A stretch of 64,000 nt of DNA from an uncultured Paenibacillaceae bacterium (lineage in GTDB: Bacteria > Bacillota > Bacilli > Paenibacillales > DA-C8), in assembly GCA_937957685.1 (NCBI GenBank), contig CALGAO010000089.1:31131-95130 (forward strand), read 5' to 3'. Numbering within the stretch: position 1 is the first letter of the stretch; each line of letters begins with the position of its first letter. The notes under the pieces are model-generated. The model made no database searches. It was not told the origin of the DNA and worked only from the letters and a program-made list of their open reading frames with translations. Position numbers and translations under genes: made by a program. This document shows, piece after piece, positions 49,761 to 58,892 of this stretch.

Positions 49761-50930
49761 GTGAGATATTTGACCGCGGGAGAGACGCACGGTCCGCAGT
49801 TGACGGCGATCGTGGAAGGTCTGCCGAGCAATCTGAAGATTGATTTTGAGGAATTGAATTACCAGTTGCATCGTCGGCAGCTCGGACATGGACGCGGCAA
49901 GCGGATGCAGATAGAGAAGGACACGGCCAGGATCGTCGGCGGCGTCAGACATGGCAGGACGACCGGCGCGCCGGTCGCCCTTGTGATCGAGAACAAGGAT
50001 TGGCAGAACTGGGCGCATGTGATGAATGTGGAGCCGGTGGAAGGGACGGATGAGGAGCTGCGCCGCGTGCACCGCCCTCGTCCGGGACATGCGGATCTGA
50101 ACGGCGGTCTGAAATATAATCTGAAGGATCTCCGCAATGTGCTCGAGCGCTCCAGCGCCAGGGAAACGGCCGCGCGGGTGGCGGTAGGCGCCCTGGCCCG
50201 GCAGCTGCTGGCGGAGTTCGGCATCAAGATCGCGGGGCAGGTGATCCGCATCGGGGAGATCGAGGCGCGGCGCTACGATCTGCCGATCGACGAGATCGCG
50301 AGGATCACCGAGGAGTCCCCGGTGCGTGTGGTGGACAAGGAAGCGGAAGCGAAGATGATCGAGCACATCGACAAGATTCGCAGCGAAGGCGATTCGATCG
50401 GCGGCGTGGTGGAGGTCATCGTCGAGGGAGTGCCGATCGGCCTCGGCAGTCATGTTCAATATGACCGCAAGCTTGACGCGCGCATCGCGATGGCGGTCGT
50501 CTCGATCAACGCGTTCAAGGGCGTCGAGTTCGGCATCGGCTTCGAAGCGGGACGTTTGCCAGGCTCGAAGGTGCACGACGAGATCCTGTACTCGGAAGAT
50601 CGCGGCTACTATCGCGCCTCCAACCGCCTGGGCGGATTCGAGGGTGGCATGACGAACGGCATGCCGATCGTCGTGCGCGGCGTCATGAAGCCGATCCCGA
50701 CGCTGCTCAAGCCTCTCGTCAGCGTCGATATCGATACGAAGCAGCCGTTCAAGGCGCAGGTGGAGCGGACGGACAGCTGCGCGGTGCCGGCGGCCAGCGT
50801 CGTGATGGAGCATGTGGTTGCATGGGAAGTGGCGAACGCCTTCCTGGAGAAGTTCGGCGGGGACTCGATGGAAGAGATTCGCGCGAATTATGAGCAATAT
50901 CTGAAGCAGCTGGAGAGGTATCCTGGATGA
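49761..50930 (+). CDS. aroC: Chorismate synthase
   Basis: 389 residues (named aroF in B. subtilis). FMN-dependent removal of phosphate from EPSP to give chorismate. Conserved: TAGETHGPQL, QLGHGRGKRMQIEKD, RPRPGHADLNGGLKY, RSSARETAARVAVGALA and DSCAVPAASVV. The GTG start follows AAGGAGGAA; the upstream frame from 49665 overlaps the promoter. First gene of the supraoperon; overlaps aroB (ATGA). Confidence 0.96.
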   Translation: MRYLTAGETHGPQLTAIVEGLPSNLKIDFEELNYQLHRRQLGHGRGKRMQIEKDTARIVGGVRHGRTTGAPVALVIENKDWQNWAHVMNVEPVEGTDEELRRVHRPRPGHADLNGGLKYNLKDLRNVLERSSARETAARVAVGALARQLLAEFGIKIAGQVIRIGEIEARRYDLPIDEIARITEESPVRVVDKEAEAKMIEHIDKIRSEGDSIGGVVEVIVEGVPIGLGSHVQYDRKLDARIAMAVVSINAFKGVEFGIGFEAGRLPGSKVHDEILYSEDRGYYRASNRLGGFEGGMTNGMPIVVRGVMKPIPTLLKPLVSVDIDTKQPFKAQVERTDSCAVPAASVVMEHVVAWEVANAFLEKFGGDSMEEIRANYEQYLKQLERYPG

Positions 50931-52021
50931 GACGGTTGAATGTCGATCTTGGCGACCGCTCCTATCCGATCCTCATCGGGCACGGGATCATCGGTCAGCT
51001 GCCGGGCTTTCTCGCCGAGCGCGGCATCAGGACGGTGAACAGGCTGCTGGTCGTCACCGATGATCAGGTGGCGAAGCACCATCTGCAGCCGGTGCTGGAT
51101 GTGCTTCAGGCTGCCGGGTATATGGCTTGCAGCCACATCATCCCGGCGGGCGAACAGTCCAAGTCGCTGGCGCAGCTGGAGAACATCATCACAACGGCGC
51201 TGGAAGCGGGCCTTGATCGCAGGTCGGTGATCATCGCCCTTGGCGGCGGAGTCGTGGGCGATCTCGCAGGCTTCGCGGCGGCCTGCTATATGCGTGGCAT
51301 CCGCTTCGTGCAGATGCCGACGACGGTGCTTGCGCACGACAGCAGCGTGGGCGGCAAGACCGGCGTCAATCATCCGCTGGCGAAGAATATCATCGGCGCC
51401 TTCCATCAGCCTGAGCTCGTCTGCTATGACACGGCGACGCTTGCGACGCTGTCGGAACGCGACATCCGTGCCGGCCTGTCCGAAGTGATCAAGCACGGCC
51501 TCATCTGGGACGCCTCGTTCGTCAACTGGTGCGAGGAGCATGCGGAAGAGCTGCTGGCCCTTGAACCGGAAGCCATCGCGCATGCGCTGTATGTCGGGTG
51601 CCACGTGAAGGCGCAGGTTGTCTCCCAGGATGAACGGGAGAGCGGCCTCCGGGCGATCCTCAATCTCGGGCATACGATCGGTCATGCGCTGGAGGCGGTG
51701 GCCGGCTACAACGAGCTGCAGCATGGCGAGGCGATCTCGATCGGCATGGTCGGGGCAGCCAGACTGGCCGTCCGATTGGGGTATGACCAGGAGATCCATA
51801 CGGTCACGAAGCGCGTAATCCGGAAGTTCGGTCTGCCCATCCGACTCCCGGCCCATTATGATCGCGAGCAGATCATGAACGCGATGATGCATGACAAGAA
51901 GTTCAAGGATGGCAAGATGGTGTTTGTCGTGCCTGTGGCGATCGGTCAGGTCGAGATTCGAAACGATATCGAGGCGGATTGGATCAGGGCGATCATCGAT
52001 GAATTGAAACAGGAGGCATGA
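50927..52021 (+). CDS. aroB: 3-dehydroquinate synthase
   Basis: 364 residues. NAD-dependent conversion of DAHP to 3-dehydroquinate. Motifs: GGGVVGDLAGFAAACYMRGI, QMPTTVLAHDSSVGGKTGVN, LSEVIKHGLI and NLGHTIGHALE with the metal histidines. Full length. Overlaps aroC by four bases. Confidence 0.96.
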   Translation: MRRLNVDLGDRSYPILIGHGIIGQLPGFLAERGIRTVNRLLVVTDDQVAKHHLQPVLDVLQAAGYMACSHIIPAGEQSKSLAQLENIITTALEAGLDRRSVIIALGGGVVGDLAGFAAACYMRGIRFVQMPTTVLAHDSSVGGKTGVNHPLAKNIIGAFHQPELVCYDTATLATLSERDIRAGLSEVIKHGLIWDASFVNWCEEHAEELLALEPEAIAHALYVGCHVKAQVVSQDERESGLRAILNLGHTIGHALEAVAGYNELQHGEAISIGMVGAARLAVRLGYDQEIHTVTKRVIRKFGLPIRLPAHYDREQIMNAMMHDKKFKDGKMVFVVPVAIGQVEIRNDIEADWIRAIIDELKQEA

Positions 52022-52024
52022 GGG

Positions 52025-52396
52025 ATGGCGGTGCGAGGTATTCGCGGGGCGACGACGGTTCCGCGCAACGGAGAAGCGGAGATACTGGCTGCGACGAAAG
52101 AGCTGCTGGAGAAGATCATTGAAGCGAACGACGTGAAGCCGGAGGATGTGTGCAGCCTGCTGATCACCGTAACCGGCGATCTGAACGCCACGTTTCCGGC
52201 AAGAGCGGTGCGTGAGGTGGAAGGCTGGGATATGGTGCCGCTGATGTGTTCGCTGGAGATTCCGGTTCCGGGCAGCCTGCCGCTTTGCATCCGTTTCATG
52301 ATGCAGGTGAACACGGACAAGCTGCAGAAGGATATGGTGCACGTCTACCTGTACGAAGCGAGGAGGCTTCGCCCGGATCTGACGGAGAAGGTATGA
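52025..52396 (+). CDS. aroH: Chorismate mutase, AroH type
   Basis: 123 residues. RGIRGATTVPRNGEAEI, the Thr/Arg-rich ring of the trimeric AroH active site, and LPLCIRFMMQVNT. It converts chorismate to prephenate for Phe and Tyr. AGGAGG lies 8 bases before the ATG. Followed by the trp leader. Confidence 0.94.
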   Translation: MAVRGIRGATTVPRNGEAEILAATKELLEKIIEANDVKPEDVCSLLITVTGDLNATFPARAVREVEGWDMVPLMCSLEIPVPGSLPLCIRFMMQVNTDKLQKDMVHVYLYEARRLRPDLTEKV

Positions 52397-52427
52397 GGAT
52401 ACGGGATCTTCGCGGGTTCCCGGGCCT

Positions 52428-52458
52428 TTGCGATTGAACTGATAATATCTTATATAAT
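52428..52458 (+). promoter_or_regulatory. Candidate trp promoter
   Basis: TTGCGA, 19 bases, TATAAT in an AT-rich stretch. A second candidate, TTGCCA (52484) with TATAGT (52507) at 17 bases, would start at the first TRAP triplet and is therefore less likely for attenuation control. Confidence 0.5.
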
Positions 52459-52518
52459 TAGGTAGTTTTATGTGTTGTTTATCTTGCCAAGACAGCGACG
52501 ATGATGTATAGTATTGTT

Positions 52519-52585
52519 TAGCTTAGTTAGTGACGATTAGTTTGAGACGAGTGAGTAGAGCCGAGCACAGATGAGCCGAGATGAG
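52519..52585 (+). promoter_or_regulatory. TRAP-binding site in the trpE leader
   Basis: Twelve TAG/GAG triplets start at 52519, 52524, 52528, 52538, 52544, 52549, 52553, 52558, 52563, 52573, 52578 and 52583, with spacers of one to three bases, except two of seven bases. This is the signature of a site that wraps around the 11-subunit TRAP ring encoded by mtrB at 44079. GTAGAG at 52555-52560 complements CTCTAC in the terminator stem and could form the antiterminator. Confidence 0.93.
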
Positions 52586-52673
52586 ATGGTGACGCCTGAG
52601 CGTGCCAGCCTGATGGGTTGGGCATATCGGGGCTTGACCTTTCATTGCGCTGTTTTGATCGATCTGTCATGAG

Positions 52674-52701
52674 AACCTCTACCGCTGGTGGAGGTTTTTT
52701 T
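52674..52701 (+). terminator. trp attenuator terminator
   Basis: AACCTCTACC pairs with GGTGGAGGTT (one wobble), 3-base loop, then seven T residues. Confidence 0.9.
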
Positions 52702-52745
52702 ATTTTGACGAGTCGGCGTCCCGATCAGATGCGCAGCCGCGACCA

Positions 52746-52783
52746 CTCCTCGCTCTCGTTCGCTCACGAACCACCCAAGGAGG
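52746..52783 (+). promoter_or_regulatory. Hairpin covering the trpE ribosome binding site
   Basis: CTCCT at 52746-52750 can pair with AGGAG at 52778-52782 over an inner GTTCG-CTCA-CGAAC hairpin, hiding the trpE site. B. subtilis has a comparable TRAP-dependent structure; here it is inferred. Confidence 0.5.
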
Positions 52784-52792
52784 ATGAAGAGG

Positions 52793-54313
52793 ATGGCCAA
52801 TACCGAACTGCAACAGGTGCTCCGTCTGTCGAAGGAGCACAATCTCGTGCCGATCGTCCGCACGCTGCTGGCGGATACGGAGACTCCGATCCGCGTGTTC
52901 CAGCATTTCTATGACGAGCCTTACGCTTTCTTGCTGGAAAGCGCGGAGGGCGGGGCGAATCTGGCGCGATATTCGTTTATCGGCACGGACCCGTTCATGG
53001 TGATCAGGGGCAAGAACGGACGCCTGAGGATTGAAACCAAGGACGGCGAGACGAAGATGATCGAGGATAAGCCGGTCGAGACGATGCGCCGCCTGCTTGC
53101 CGGCTATTCCAGTCCGGCCATCGAGGGCTTGCCGCGCTTCACCGGCGGGGCCGTCGGCTTCTTCGGCTACGACCTGCTGCAATATTACGAGAAGCTGCCG
53201 CCGCACAGGAACGATGATCTGCAGATGGAAGACATCGAATTCATGTTCTGCGACCAGGTCATCGCCTTCGACCATGTGAAGCATCAGATCCATATTATCG
53301 CCAATGTTCACATTCCCGAGGGCGGAGATGAGGAAGCGGTCCGGGCCGCTTACGAGGAGACGGTGCGAACATTGGAACGCACGATCTGGCGCCTGCAATC
53401 CCCGATTCACATGGATGGCATCCCCGGATACTCGATACCGGACGATGTGGAGCTGGGAACGGTGCGCTCCAATGTGACCAGGGAGCAGTTCATGGCGAAT
53501 GTGGAGAAGGCCAAGGAATACATTCGCGCCGGCGATATCTTCCAGGTCGTGCTCTCCCAGAGGTTCGAGATGACGACGGATGTGTCGCCGCTCCACGTCT
53601 ATCGCGTGCTTCGCACGATGAATCCTTCTCCTTATATGTATGTGCTGAAGCTCCGCGACGAGGTGATCGTCGGCACCTCGCCCGAGCTGCTGGTGCGGGT
53701 TGAGGGGGACAGGGTGTCCACCCGGCCCATCGCCGGGACGCGGCCGCGCGGCAGGACGGAGCAGGAGGATCGAAGGCTGGAGGAAGAGCTGCTCGCGGAT
53801 GAGAAGGAGAGAGCCGAGCACCTGATGCTGGTGGATCTTGGGCGCAATGATCTGGGCCGCGTATCGGAATTTGGCACCGTGGTATGCGACAGCTTCATGC
53901 AGATCGAACGTTATTCGCACGTCATGCACATCGTGTCCAATGTATCGGGGCGACTCCAGAAGGACAAGGATTTCTTCGATGCCTTCATCTCCTGTCTGCC
54001 TGCGGGCACGGTATCGGGAGCGCCCAAGCTGCGAGCGATGGAGATCATCGCCGAGCTGGAGCATGAAGCGCGCGGCGCCTATGCCGGAGCGATCGGATAT
54101 CTGGGCTTCTCCGGCAATCTCGACTCCTGCATCACGATCCGCACGATCATCTTCAAGAACGGCAAGGCCTATGTGCAGGCCGGCGCGGGCATCGTCTGGG
54201 ACTCGGTTCCGGAGAACGAATACCAGGAGACGGTCAACAAGGCGAAGGCGCTCCTGAAGGCGATCCGCACAGCGGAAGCGGTGTTTGCCAGCCGAGACAC
54301 GATCGCCCGATGA
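52793..54313 (+). CDS. trpE: Anthranilate synthase component I
   Basis: 506 residues. Chorismate to anthranilate with TrpG. The catalytic half holds TRPIAGTRPRG, LMLVDLGRNDLGRV, PAGTVSGAPKLRAMEI and GAIGYLGFSGNLD; the N-terminal half includes LLESAEGG for tryptophan feedback. ATG 52793 lies 9 bases after AAGGAGG; ATG 52784 abuts that site. No trpG follows, so the glutaminase subunit is probably supplied from elsewhere, as in Bacillus, where trpG (pabA) is shared with folate synthesis. Confidence 0.95.
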   Translation: MANTELQQVLRLSKEHNLVPIVRTLLADTETPIRVFQHFYDEPYAFLLESAEGGANLARYSFIGTDPFMVIRGKNGRLRIETKDGETKMIEDKPVETMRRLLAGYSSPAIEGLPRFTGGAVGFFGYDLLQYYEKLPPHRNDDLQMEDIEFMFCDQVIAFDHVKHQIHIIANVHIPEGGDEEAVRAAYEETVRTLERTIWRLQSPIHMDGIPGYSIPDDVELGTVRSNVTREQFMANVEKAKEYIRAGDIFQVVLSQRFEMTTDVSPLHVYRVLRTMNPSPYMYVLKLRDEVIVGTSPELLVRVEGDRVSTRPIAGTRPRGRTEQEDRRLEEELLADEKERAEHLMLVDLGRNDLGRVSEFGTVVCDSFMQIERYSHVMHIVSNVSGRLQKDKDFFDAFISCLPAGTVSGAPKLRAMEIIAELEHEARGAYAGAIGYLGFSGNLDSCITIRTIIFKNGKAYVQAGAGIVWDSVPENEYQETVNKAKALLKAIRTAEAVFASRDTIAR

Positions 54314-54361
54314 ATCGGCCGAAGAGAGATCAAGACGATAAAGCTCGAGGAGGAAGCGATG

Positions 54362-55399
54362 ATGAGCAAGATCGATATGAAACAGGCACTTGGCAAATTG
54401 ATCGAAGGCGAGTCTCTGACGAGAGAGGAAGCGCGATCTGTCATGACGACGATCATGGAAGGGGAAGCCACCACGTCGCAGATCGGCGCGCTGCTCACAG
54501 CCCTGCGCATCAAGGGGGAAACGGTGCAGGAGATCGCAGGCTTCGCGGAAGTGATGCGGGAGAAGTCGATCCGCCTGAACCATCGGCTGAGCGGCGTGCT
54601 CGACACCTGCGGCACCGGCGGCTCGGGCATCCACAAGTTCAATGTGTCGACGACCTCGGCGATCATCTGCGCCTCGCTGGGTGTCCCCGTGGCGAAGCAC
54701 GGCAATCGCGCAATGTCCGGCAAGAGCGGCAGCGCGGACGTGCTGGAGGCTCTGGGCGTCAACATCATGCTCACGCATGAACAGGCGGCGGCATGCCTCG
54801 AGAACATCGGCATCTGCTTCATGTTCGCCCAGAACTATCATCCTTCGATGAAGCATGCGGCAGGACCGCGCCGGGAACTGGGCATTCGCACGGTATTCAA
54901 CGTGCTCGGGCCGCTGACGAACCCGGCGAATGCGGAGCATCAGCTGATGGGCATCTACGACCGGTCGAAGACGGAGCTGATCGCCGGCGTGCTGCGGGAG
55001 CTCGGTTCCAGGCACGCGCTCGTGGTGGGCAGCCTCGACGGGCTGGATGAGATCAGCATCTGCGCGCCGACGAAAGTATCGGAGCTGAGGAACGGCGAGA
55101 TTCGCACCTATGAGATCGCGCCGGAGGAGCTTGGCCTAAGCCGTCACTCGCTGGAGCAGGTCATGGGCGGAGAGCCGGCGCACAATGCGAAGATCGTGCG
55201 CGAGGTGCTCGGCGGAGCGCAAGGAGCCTATCGCGACATCGTGCTGATCAATGCCGCAGCCTCCCTGTACGCCGCGGACCGTTGCGAGGATCTGCGCGAA
55301 GGGGTACAATTAGCAGCGCAGGCGATCGATTCTGGCGCCGCTCTGCGCAAATTGCAGGAGTTAATCGATTATACGGGAGTTGTCAGCCATGTATCTTGA
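54362..55399 (+). CDS. trpD: Anthranilate phosphoribosyltransferase
   Basis: 345 residues. Transfers phosphoribosyl from PRPP to anthranilate. DTCGTGGSG PRPP loop, KHGNRAMSGKSGSADVLEALG, and GPLTNPANAEHQLMG. ATG 54362 is taken because GAGGAGG is 8 bases away; ATG 54359 is nearly as good. Overlaps trpC by 11 bases. Confidence 0.95.
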   Translation: MSKIDMKQALGKLIEGESLTREEARSVMTTIMEGEATTSQIGALLTALRIKGETVQEIAGFAEVMREKSIRLNHRLSGVLDTCGTGGSGIHKFNVSTTSAIICASLGVPVAKHGNRAMSGKSGSADVLEALGVNIMLTHEQAAACLENIGICFMFAQNYHPSMKHAAGPRRELGIRTVFNVLGPLTNPANAEHQLMGIYDRSKTELIAGVLRELGSRHALVVGSLDGLDEISICAPTKVSELRNGEIRTYEIAPEELGLSRHSLEQVMGGEPAHNAKIVREVLGGAQGAYRDIVLINAAASLYAADRCEDLREGVQLAAQAIDSGAALRKLQELIDYTGVVSHVS

Positions 55400-56198
55400 C
55401 AAGATCGTCGCGAGCAAACAGCAGGAAGTGGCGCGGCTGAAAGAGACGCTCACCGTCGCCGACGCGGAGCGAGGCATCGCCAAGCTGCCGGCATGCGTCG
55501 GCTTCGAGCGGGCGCTGTCCGACTCGAGGCGCCGCCCGGTAGGCCTCATCGCGGAAGTGAAGAAGGCGTCTCCGTCCAAGGGGCTGATCCGCCCGGATTT
55601 CGATCCGGTCAGCATCGCCAGGGCATATGAAGCGGCAGGCGCGGATTGCATCTCTGTGCTGACGGACAATCCGTTTTTCCAAGGGGCGGGTGAATATCTG
55701 ACGCAGATCCGACATGCGGTCAGCCTGCCCCTCTTGCGCAAGGATTTTATCATCGATGAGCTGCAGATCTATGAGGCCAGGCTGATCGGCGCCGACGCGA
55801 TCCTGCTCATCGCGGCGATCCTGACGAAGCAGCGGCTTCAGGCTTACCTGAAGCTGGCGAGGGAACTCGGCATGGACGTGTTGATCGAGGTGCACGGCCG
55901 GGATGAGCTGGAGACGGTGCTGGAGCTGGACGGAGCGACCTTGATCGGCGTCAATAACCGCAATCTGAAAACCTTCGAGGTCGACCTGGAGCATACCAGG
56001 CAGCTGATCGATCTGATGCCGGATCATGTCACGATCGTCAGCGAGAGCGGCATCTCGGATCCGCGAGACATTCGCTGGCTGGAATCGATCGGCGCGCACG
56101 CCGTGCTGGTGGGCGAGCATTTCATGCGTCAGGCCGATGTCGGAGAAGCCGTCCATCAGCTGATGGGACCGGTGCTTGCTCGCAGCAAGGAGAGTTAG
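55389..56198 (+). CDS. trpC: Indole-3-glycerol-phosphate synthase
   Basis: 269 residues, TIM barrel. LIAEVKKASPSKGLI, FIIDELQIYEARLIGADAILLI, IGVNNRNLKTFEVDL and SESGI are the family motifs. ATG 55389, GGGAG 9 bases upstream within trpD. Closes the indole ring. Confidence 0.95.
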   Translation: MYLDKIVASKQQEVARLKETLTVADAERGIAKLPACVGFERALSDSRRRPVGLIAEVKKASPSKGLIRPDFDPVSIARAYEAAGADCISVLTDNPFFQGAGEYLTQIRHAVSLPLLRKDFIIDELQIYEARLIGADAILLIAAILTKQRLQAYLKLARELGMDVLIEVHGRDELETVLELDGATLIGVNNRNLKTFEVDLEHTRQLIDLMPDHVTIVSESGISDPRDIRWLESIGAHAVLVGEHFMRQADVGEAVHQLMGPVLARSKES

Positions 56199-56200
56199 AA

Positions 56201-56887
56201 ATGGCTGCATGGGTGAAAATATGCGGGATACGCAATGTTGAAACGATCAGGGAGCTGGCTCGCCTGCCCGTTGATTATGCCGGATTGGTCTTTGCGCCAA
56301 GCAAGCGGCAGGTGACGCCGGAGAAGGCCGCCCAACTGGCCGTAGCCTTCGCTGAAGCGCGGCCGGTCACACCGACTCGGCTGGTCGGCGTATTCGTCAA
56401 TCCGACGCTCCGGGAGCTCGAGGAAACGCTGAGCATCGTGCCGCTGGACGTGGTGCAGCTGCATGGCAGCGAGACGCCGGAGTTCTGTCGACTGGTGCGG
56501 GATGAATTCGGAGTGGGGGTGTTCAAGGCATTGGCCGTGCCCGAGCATGCGGACGATGCGGGCGCGTCCATCGACATGCCCGACGAGTATGCCGGCATCG
56601 CGGATGCGATCCTGCTGGATACGTATGATCCCCAGGCGTCAGGCGGCACGGGACGCACCTTCCGCTGGCCGGTCATTCCGGCATATCGGGAGTGGGCCGA
56701 GCGGTCCGGAGTCAGGCTGTTCGTGGCCGGAGGGCTCACGCCGGACAACGTGGGCGAGCTGATCGCCGAATATCGGCCGCACGGCGTCGATGTGTCAAGC
56801 GGAGTGGAAACGAACGGAATCAAGGATATCGCGAAGATCACAGCATTTGTGGAAAGGGTGAAGCAACATGACCAGGATCATGCCTGA
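56201..56887 (+). CDS. trpF: Phosphoribosylanthranilate isomerase
   Basis: 228 residues. KICGIRNVETI with the catalytic cysteine, GLVFAPSKRQVT, VVQLHGSETPEF and LDTYDPQASGGTGRTF are conserved. AAGGAGAG precedes the ATG, three bases after trpC. Overlaps trpB by 20 bases. Confidence 0.95.
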   Translation: MAAWVKICGIRNVETIRELARLPVDYAGLVFAPSKRQVTPEKAAQLAVAFAEARPVTPTRLVGVFVNPTLRELEETLSIVPLDVVQLHGSETPEFCRLVRDEFGVGVFKALAVPEHADDAGASIDMPDEYAGIADAILLDTYDPQASGGTGRTFRWPVIPAYREWAERSGVRLFVAGGLTPDNVGELIAEYRPHGVDVSSGVETNGIKDIAKITAFVERVKQHDQDHA

Positions 56888-58067
56888 CCAGTACGGCCGA
56901 TTCGGCAAATTCGGCGGGCGGTATGTGCCGGAGACGCTCATGAACGCGCTGAACGAGCTGGAGGAAGCCTATCTGCATTATTCCAGGGAAGAGAGCTTTC
57001 AGGAGGAAGTCCGCTATCTGCTCCGCCAATATTCGGGCCGTCCGACGTCGCTGTATCATGCGGAGCGCCTGACGAAGCATCTGGGCGGAGCGAAGATCTA
57101 TCTGAAGCGCGAGGACCTGAATCATACAGGTGCGCACAAGATCAACAATGCGATCGGCCAGGCGGTGCTGGCGAAGCGCATGGGCAAGAAGAAGGTCATC
57201 GCCGAGACGGGCGCCGGCCAGCATGGTGTGGCAACGGCCACCGTGGCGGCGCTGCTCGGTCTGGAGTGCAAGGTGTTCATGGGCGAGGAGGATACGCGGC
57301 GGCAAGCGCTCAACGTGTTCCGCATGAAGCTGCTCGGCGCGGAGGTCATCCCGGTCACCTCGGGCACGCGCACGCTGAAGGACGCCTGCAACGAGACGCT
57401 GCGCTACTGGGTGAGCCATGTGCATGACACCTACTACATCCTGGGCTCCGCTACCGGTCCCCATCCGTATCCGATGATGGTCCGCGACTTCCAGCGCATC
57501 ATCGGCGATGAGACGAAGCAGCAGATCCTCGAGCAGGAAGGGCGGCTTCCGGACGTCGTGATCGCCTGCGTCGGCGGCGGCAGCAACGCGGCCGGCATGT
57601 TCTATCCGTTCATCGAAGATGAGGAGGTGGAGCTGATTGGCGTGGAAGCGGCGGGCAAAGGAATCGATACCCATGAACACGCGGCGACGATGACGAAGGG
57701 GACGGAAGGTGTGTTCCAGGGCTCCTACAGCTACCTGTTGCAGGACGAGTACGGACAGGTGCTGCCCGCCCATTCCATCTCGGCCGGACTCGACTACCCG
57801 GGCATCGGGCCCGAGCACGCTTATCTGAAATCGATCGGAAGAGCGAAGTACGTGCCCGCCACCGACCAGGAAGCGCTGGATGCCTTGCAGCTGCTCAGCC
57901 GGACGGAGGGCATCATCCCGGCGCTGGAGAGCGCCCATGCGATCGCATACGCGGCGAAGCTGGCGCCGACTCTTCCCGGCGACCGGATCATCGTCGTCAA
58001 TCTGTCGGGGCGCGGCGACAAGGACGTGGCCCAGATCATGGATCTGCTGGGAGGTGATGCGCGATGA
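56868..58067 (+). CDS. trpB: Tryptophan synthase beta chain
   Basis: 399 residues. PLP lysine K91 in HTGAHKINNA, phosphate loop GGGSNAAG, and GLDYPGIGPEHAYL. Joins indole to serine; forms the alpha2beta2 complex with TrpA through an ammonia-like indole tunnel. AAAGGGTG precedes the ATG inside trpF. Confidence 0.97.
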   Translation: MTRIMPDQYGRFGKFGGRYVPETLMNALNELEEAYLHYSREESFQEEVRYLLRQYSGRPTSLYHAERLTKHLGGAKIYLKREDLNHTGAHKINNAIGQAVLAKRMGKKKVIAETGAGQHGVATATVAALLGLECKVFMGEEDTRRQALNVFRMKLLGAEVIPVTSGTRTLKDACNETLRYWVSHVHDTYYILGSATGPHPYPMMVRDFQRIIGDETKQQILEQEGRLPDVVIACVGGGSNAAGMFYPFIEDEEVELIGVEAAGKGIDTHEHAATMTKGTEGVFQGSYSYLLQDEYGQVLPAHSISAGLDYPGIGPEHAYLKSIGRAKYVPATDQEALDALQLLSRTEGIIPALESAHAIAYAAKLAPTLPGDRIIVVNLSGRGDKDVAQIMDLLGGDAR

Positions 58068-58870
58068 ACCGCATCGATGAAGTGTTTGCTTCCTTGAAGG
58101 AACGGGGAGAAACAGCGCTCATCCCGTTCATCACGGTGGGCGATCCCGACCTGGAAACCTCGCTGGAGATCATCCAGCAGCTGTCGGATGCCGGGGCGGA
58201 CATGATCGAGCTGGGGGTCCCCTACTCGGACCCGCTCGCCGATGGTCCGGTCATCCAGCGGGCGTCGGAGAGGGCACTGGCCCATCAGGTGCGCATCACC
58301 GATGTGATCCGCATCGCCAGACTGGCCAGGGAGCGCGACATCGAGCTGCCGTTTATCCTGTTCAGCTATTACAATCCGGTGCTGCAGCTCGGACTCGAAC
58401 GATTCATGAAGCTGCTCGTCGAGCATGACATCAGCGGCATGATCATCCCCGACCTGCCGTGCGAAGAGGACGGTGAGGTCAAGCGTCTGGCGGAGGAGCA
58501 TGGCCTGCATCTGATCCCGCTCGTCGCGCCGACTTCCGAGCAGCGCGTGCAGAAGATCGTCAGCCGCGCCAGCGGCTTCGTCTACTGCGTCTCGTCGCTT
58601 GGTGTTACCGGCGAGCGCAGCCAGTTCGCCGAATCGGTGGACTCGTTCATCGGCACGGTGCGTGAAGCCAGCCGGGTGCCGGTATGTGTAGGCTTCGGAA
58701 TCTCGAACAGGGCGCAGGTGGAGAAATTTGCGGCATTATGCGATGGGGTTATCGTAGGCAGCGCCATCGTTCGGAAGATCGAAGAGGCTCTCCCCCTTCT
58801 CCGGAATCCTGAGACGAAGCAACAGGGACTGTTGCAAATCCGTCAATTTGTGGCACAATTAAAGGGATAA
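58064..58870 (+). CDS. trpA: Tryptophan synthase alpha chain
   Basis: 268 residues, TIM barrel. Catalytic E49 in ELGVPYSDPLADGP and D60 are present; GFVYCVSSLGVTGERS and GFGISNRAQV follow. Releases indole from indoleglycerol phosphate. GGGAGGTG lies upstream and the start overlaps the trpB stop. Confidence 0.97.
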   Translation: MNRIDEVFASLKERGETALIPFITVGDPDLETSLEIIQQLSDAGADMIELGVPYSDPLADGPVIQRASERALAHQVRITDVIRIARLARERDIELPFILFSYYNPVLQLGLERFMKLLVEHDISGMIIPDLPCEEDGEVKRLAEEHGLHLIPLVAPTSEQRVQKIVSRASGFVYCVSSLGVTGERSQFAESVDSFIGTVREASRVPVCVGFGISNRAQVEKFAALCDGVIVGSAIVRKIEEALPLLRNPETKQQGLLQIRQFVAQLKG

Positions 58871-58892
58871 CGATAAATTGGGGGAGTAGCGG

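Noticed and set aside
52484..52512. TTGCCA-17-TATAGT as the main trp promoter
   Set aside because: Its start would fall on the first TRAP triplet. The upstream TATAAT leaves a normal leader, so I prefer that, without proof.
52700..55015. 771-codon open frame on the minus strand across trpE and trpD
   Set aside because: It is an antisense shadow in GC-rich coding DNA. The plus-strand frames have full family motifs and ribosome sites, and the shadow has neither.
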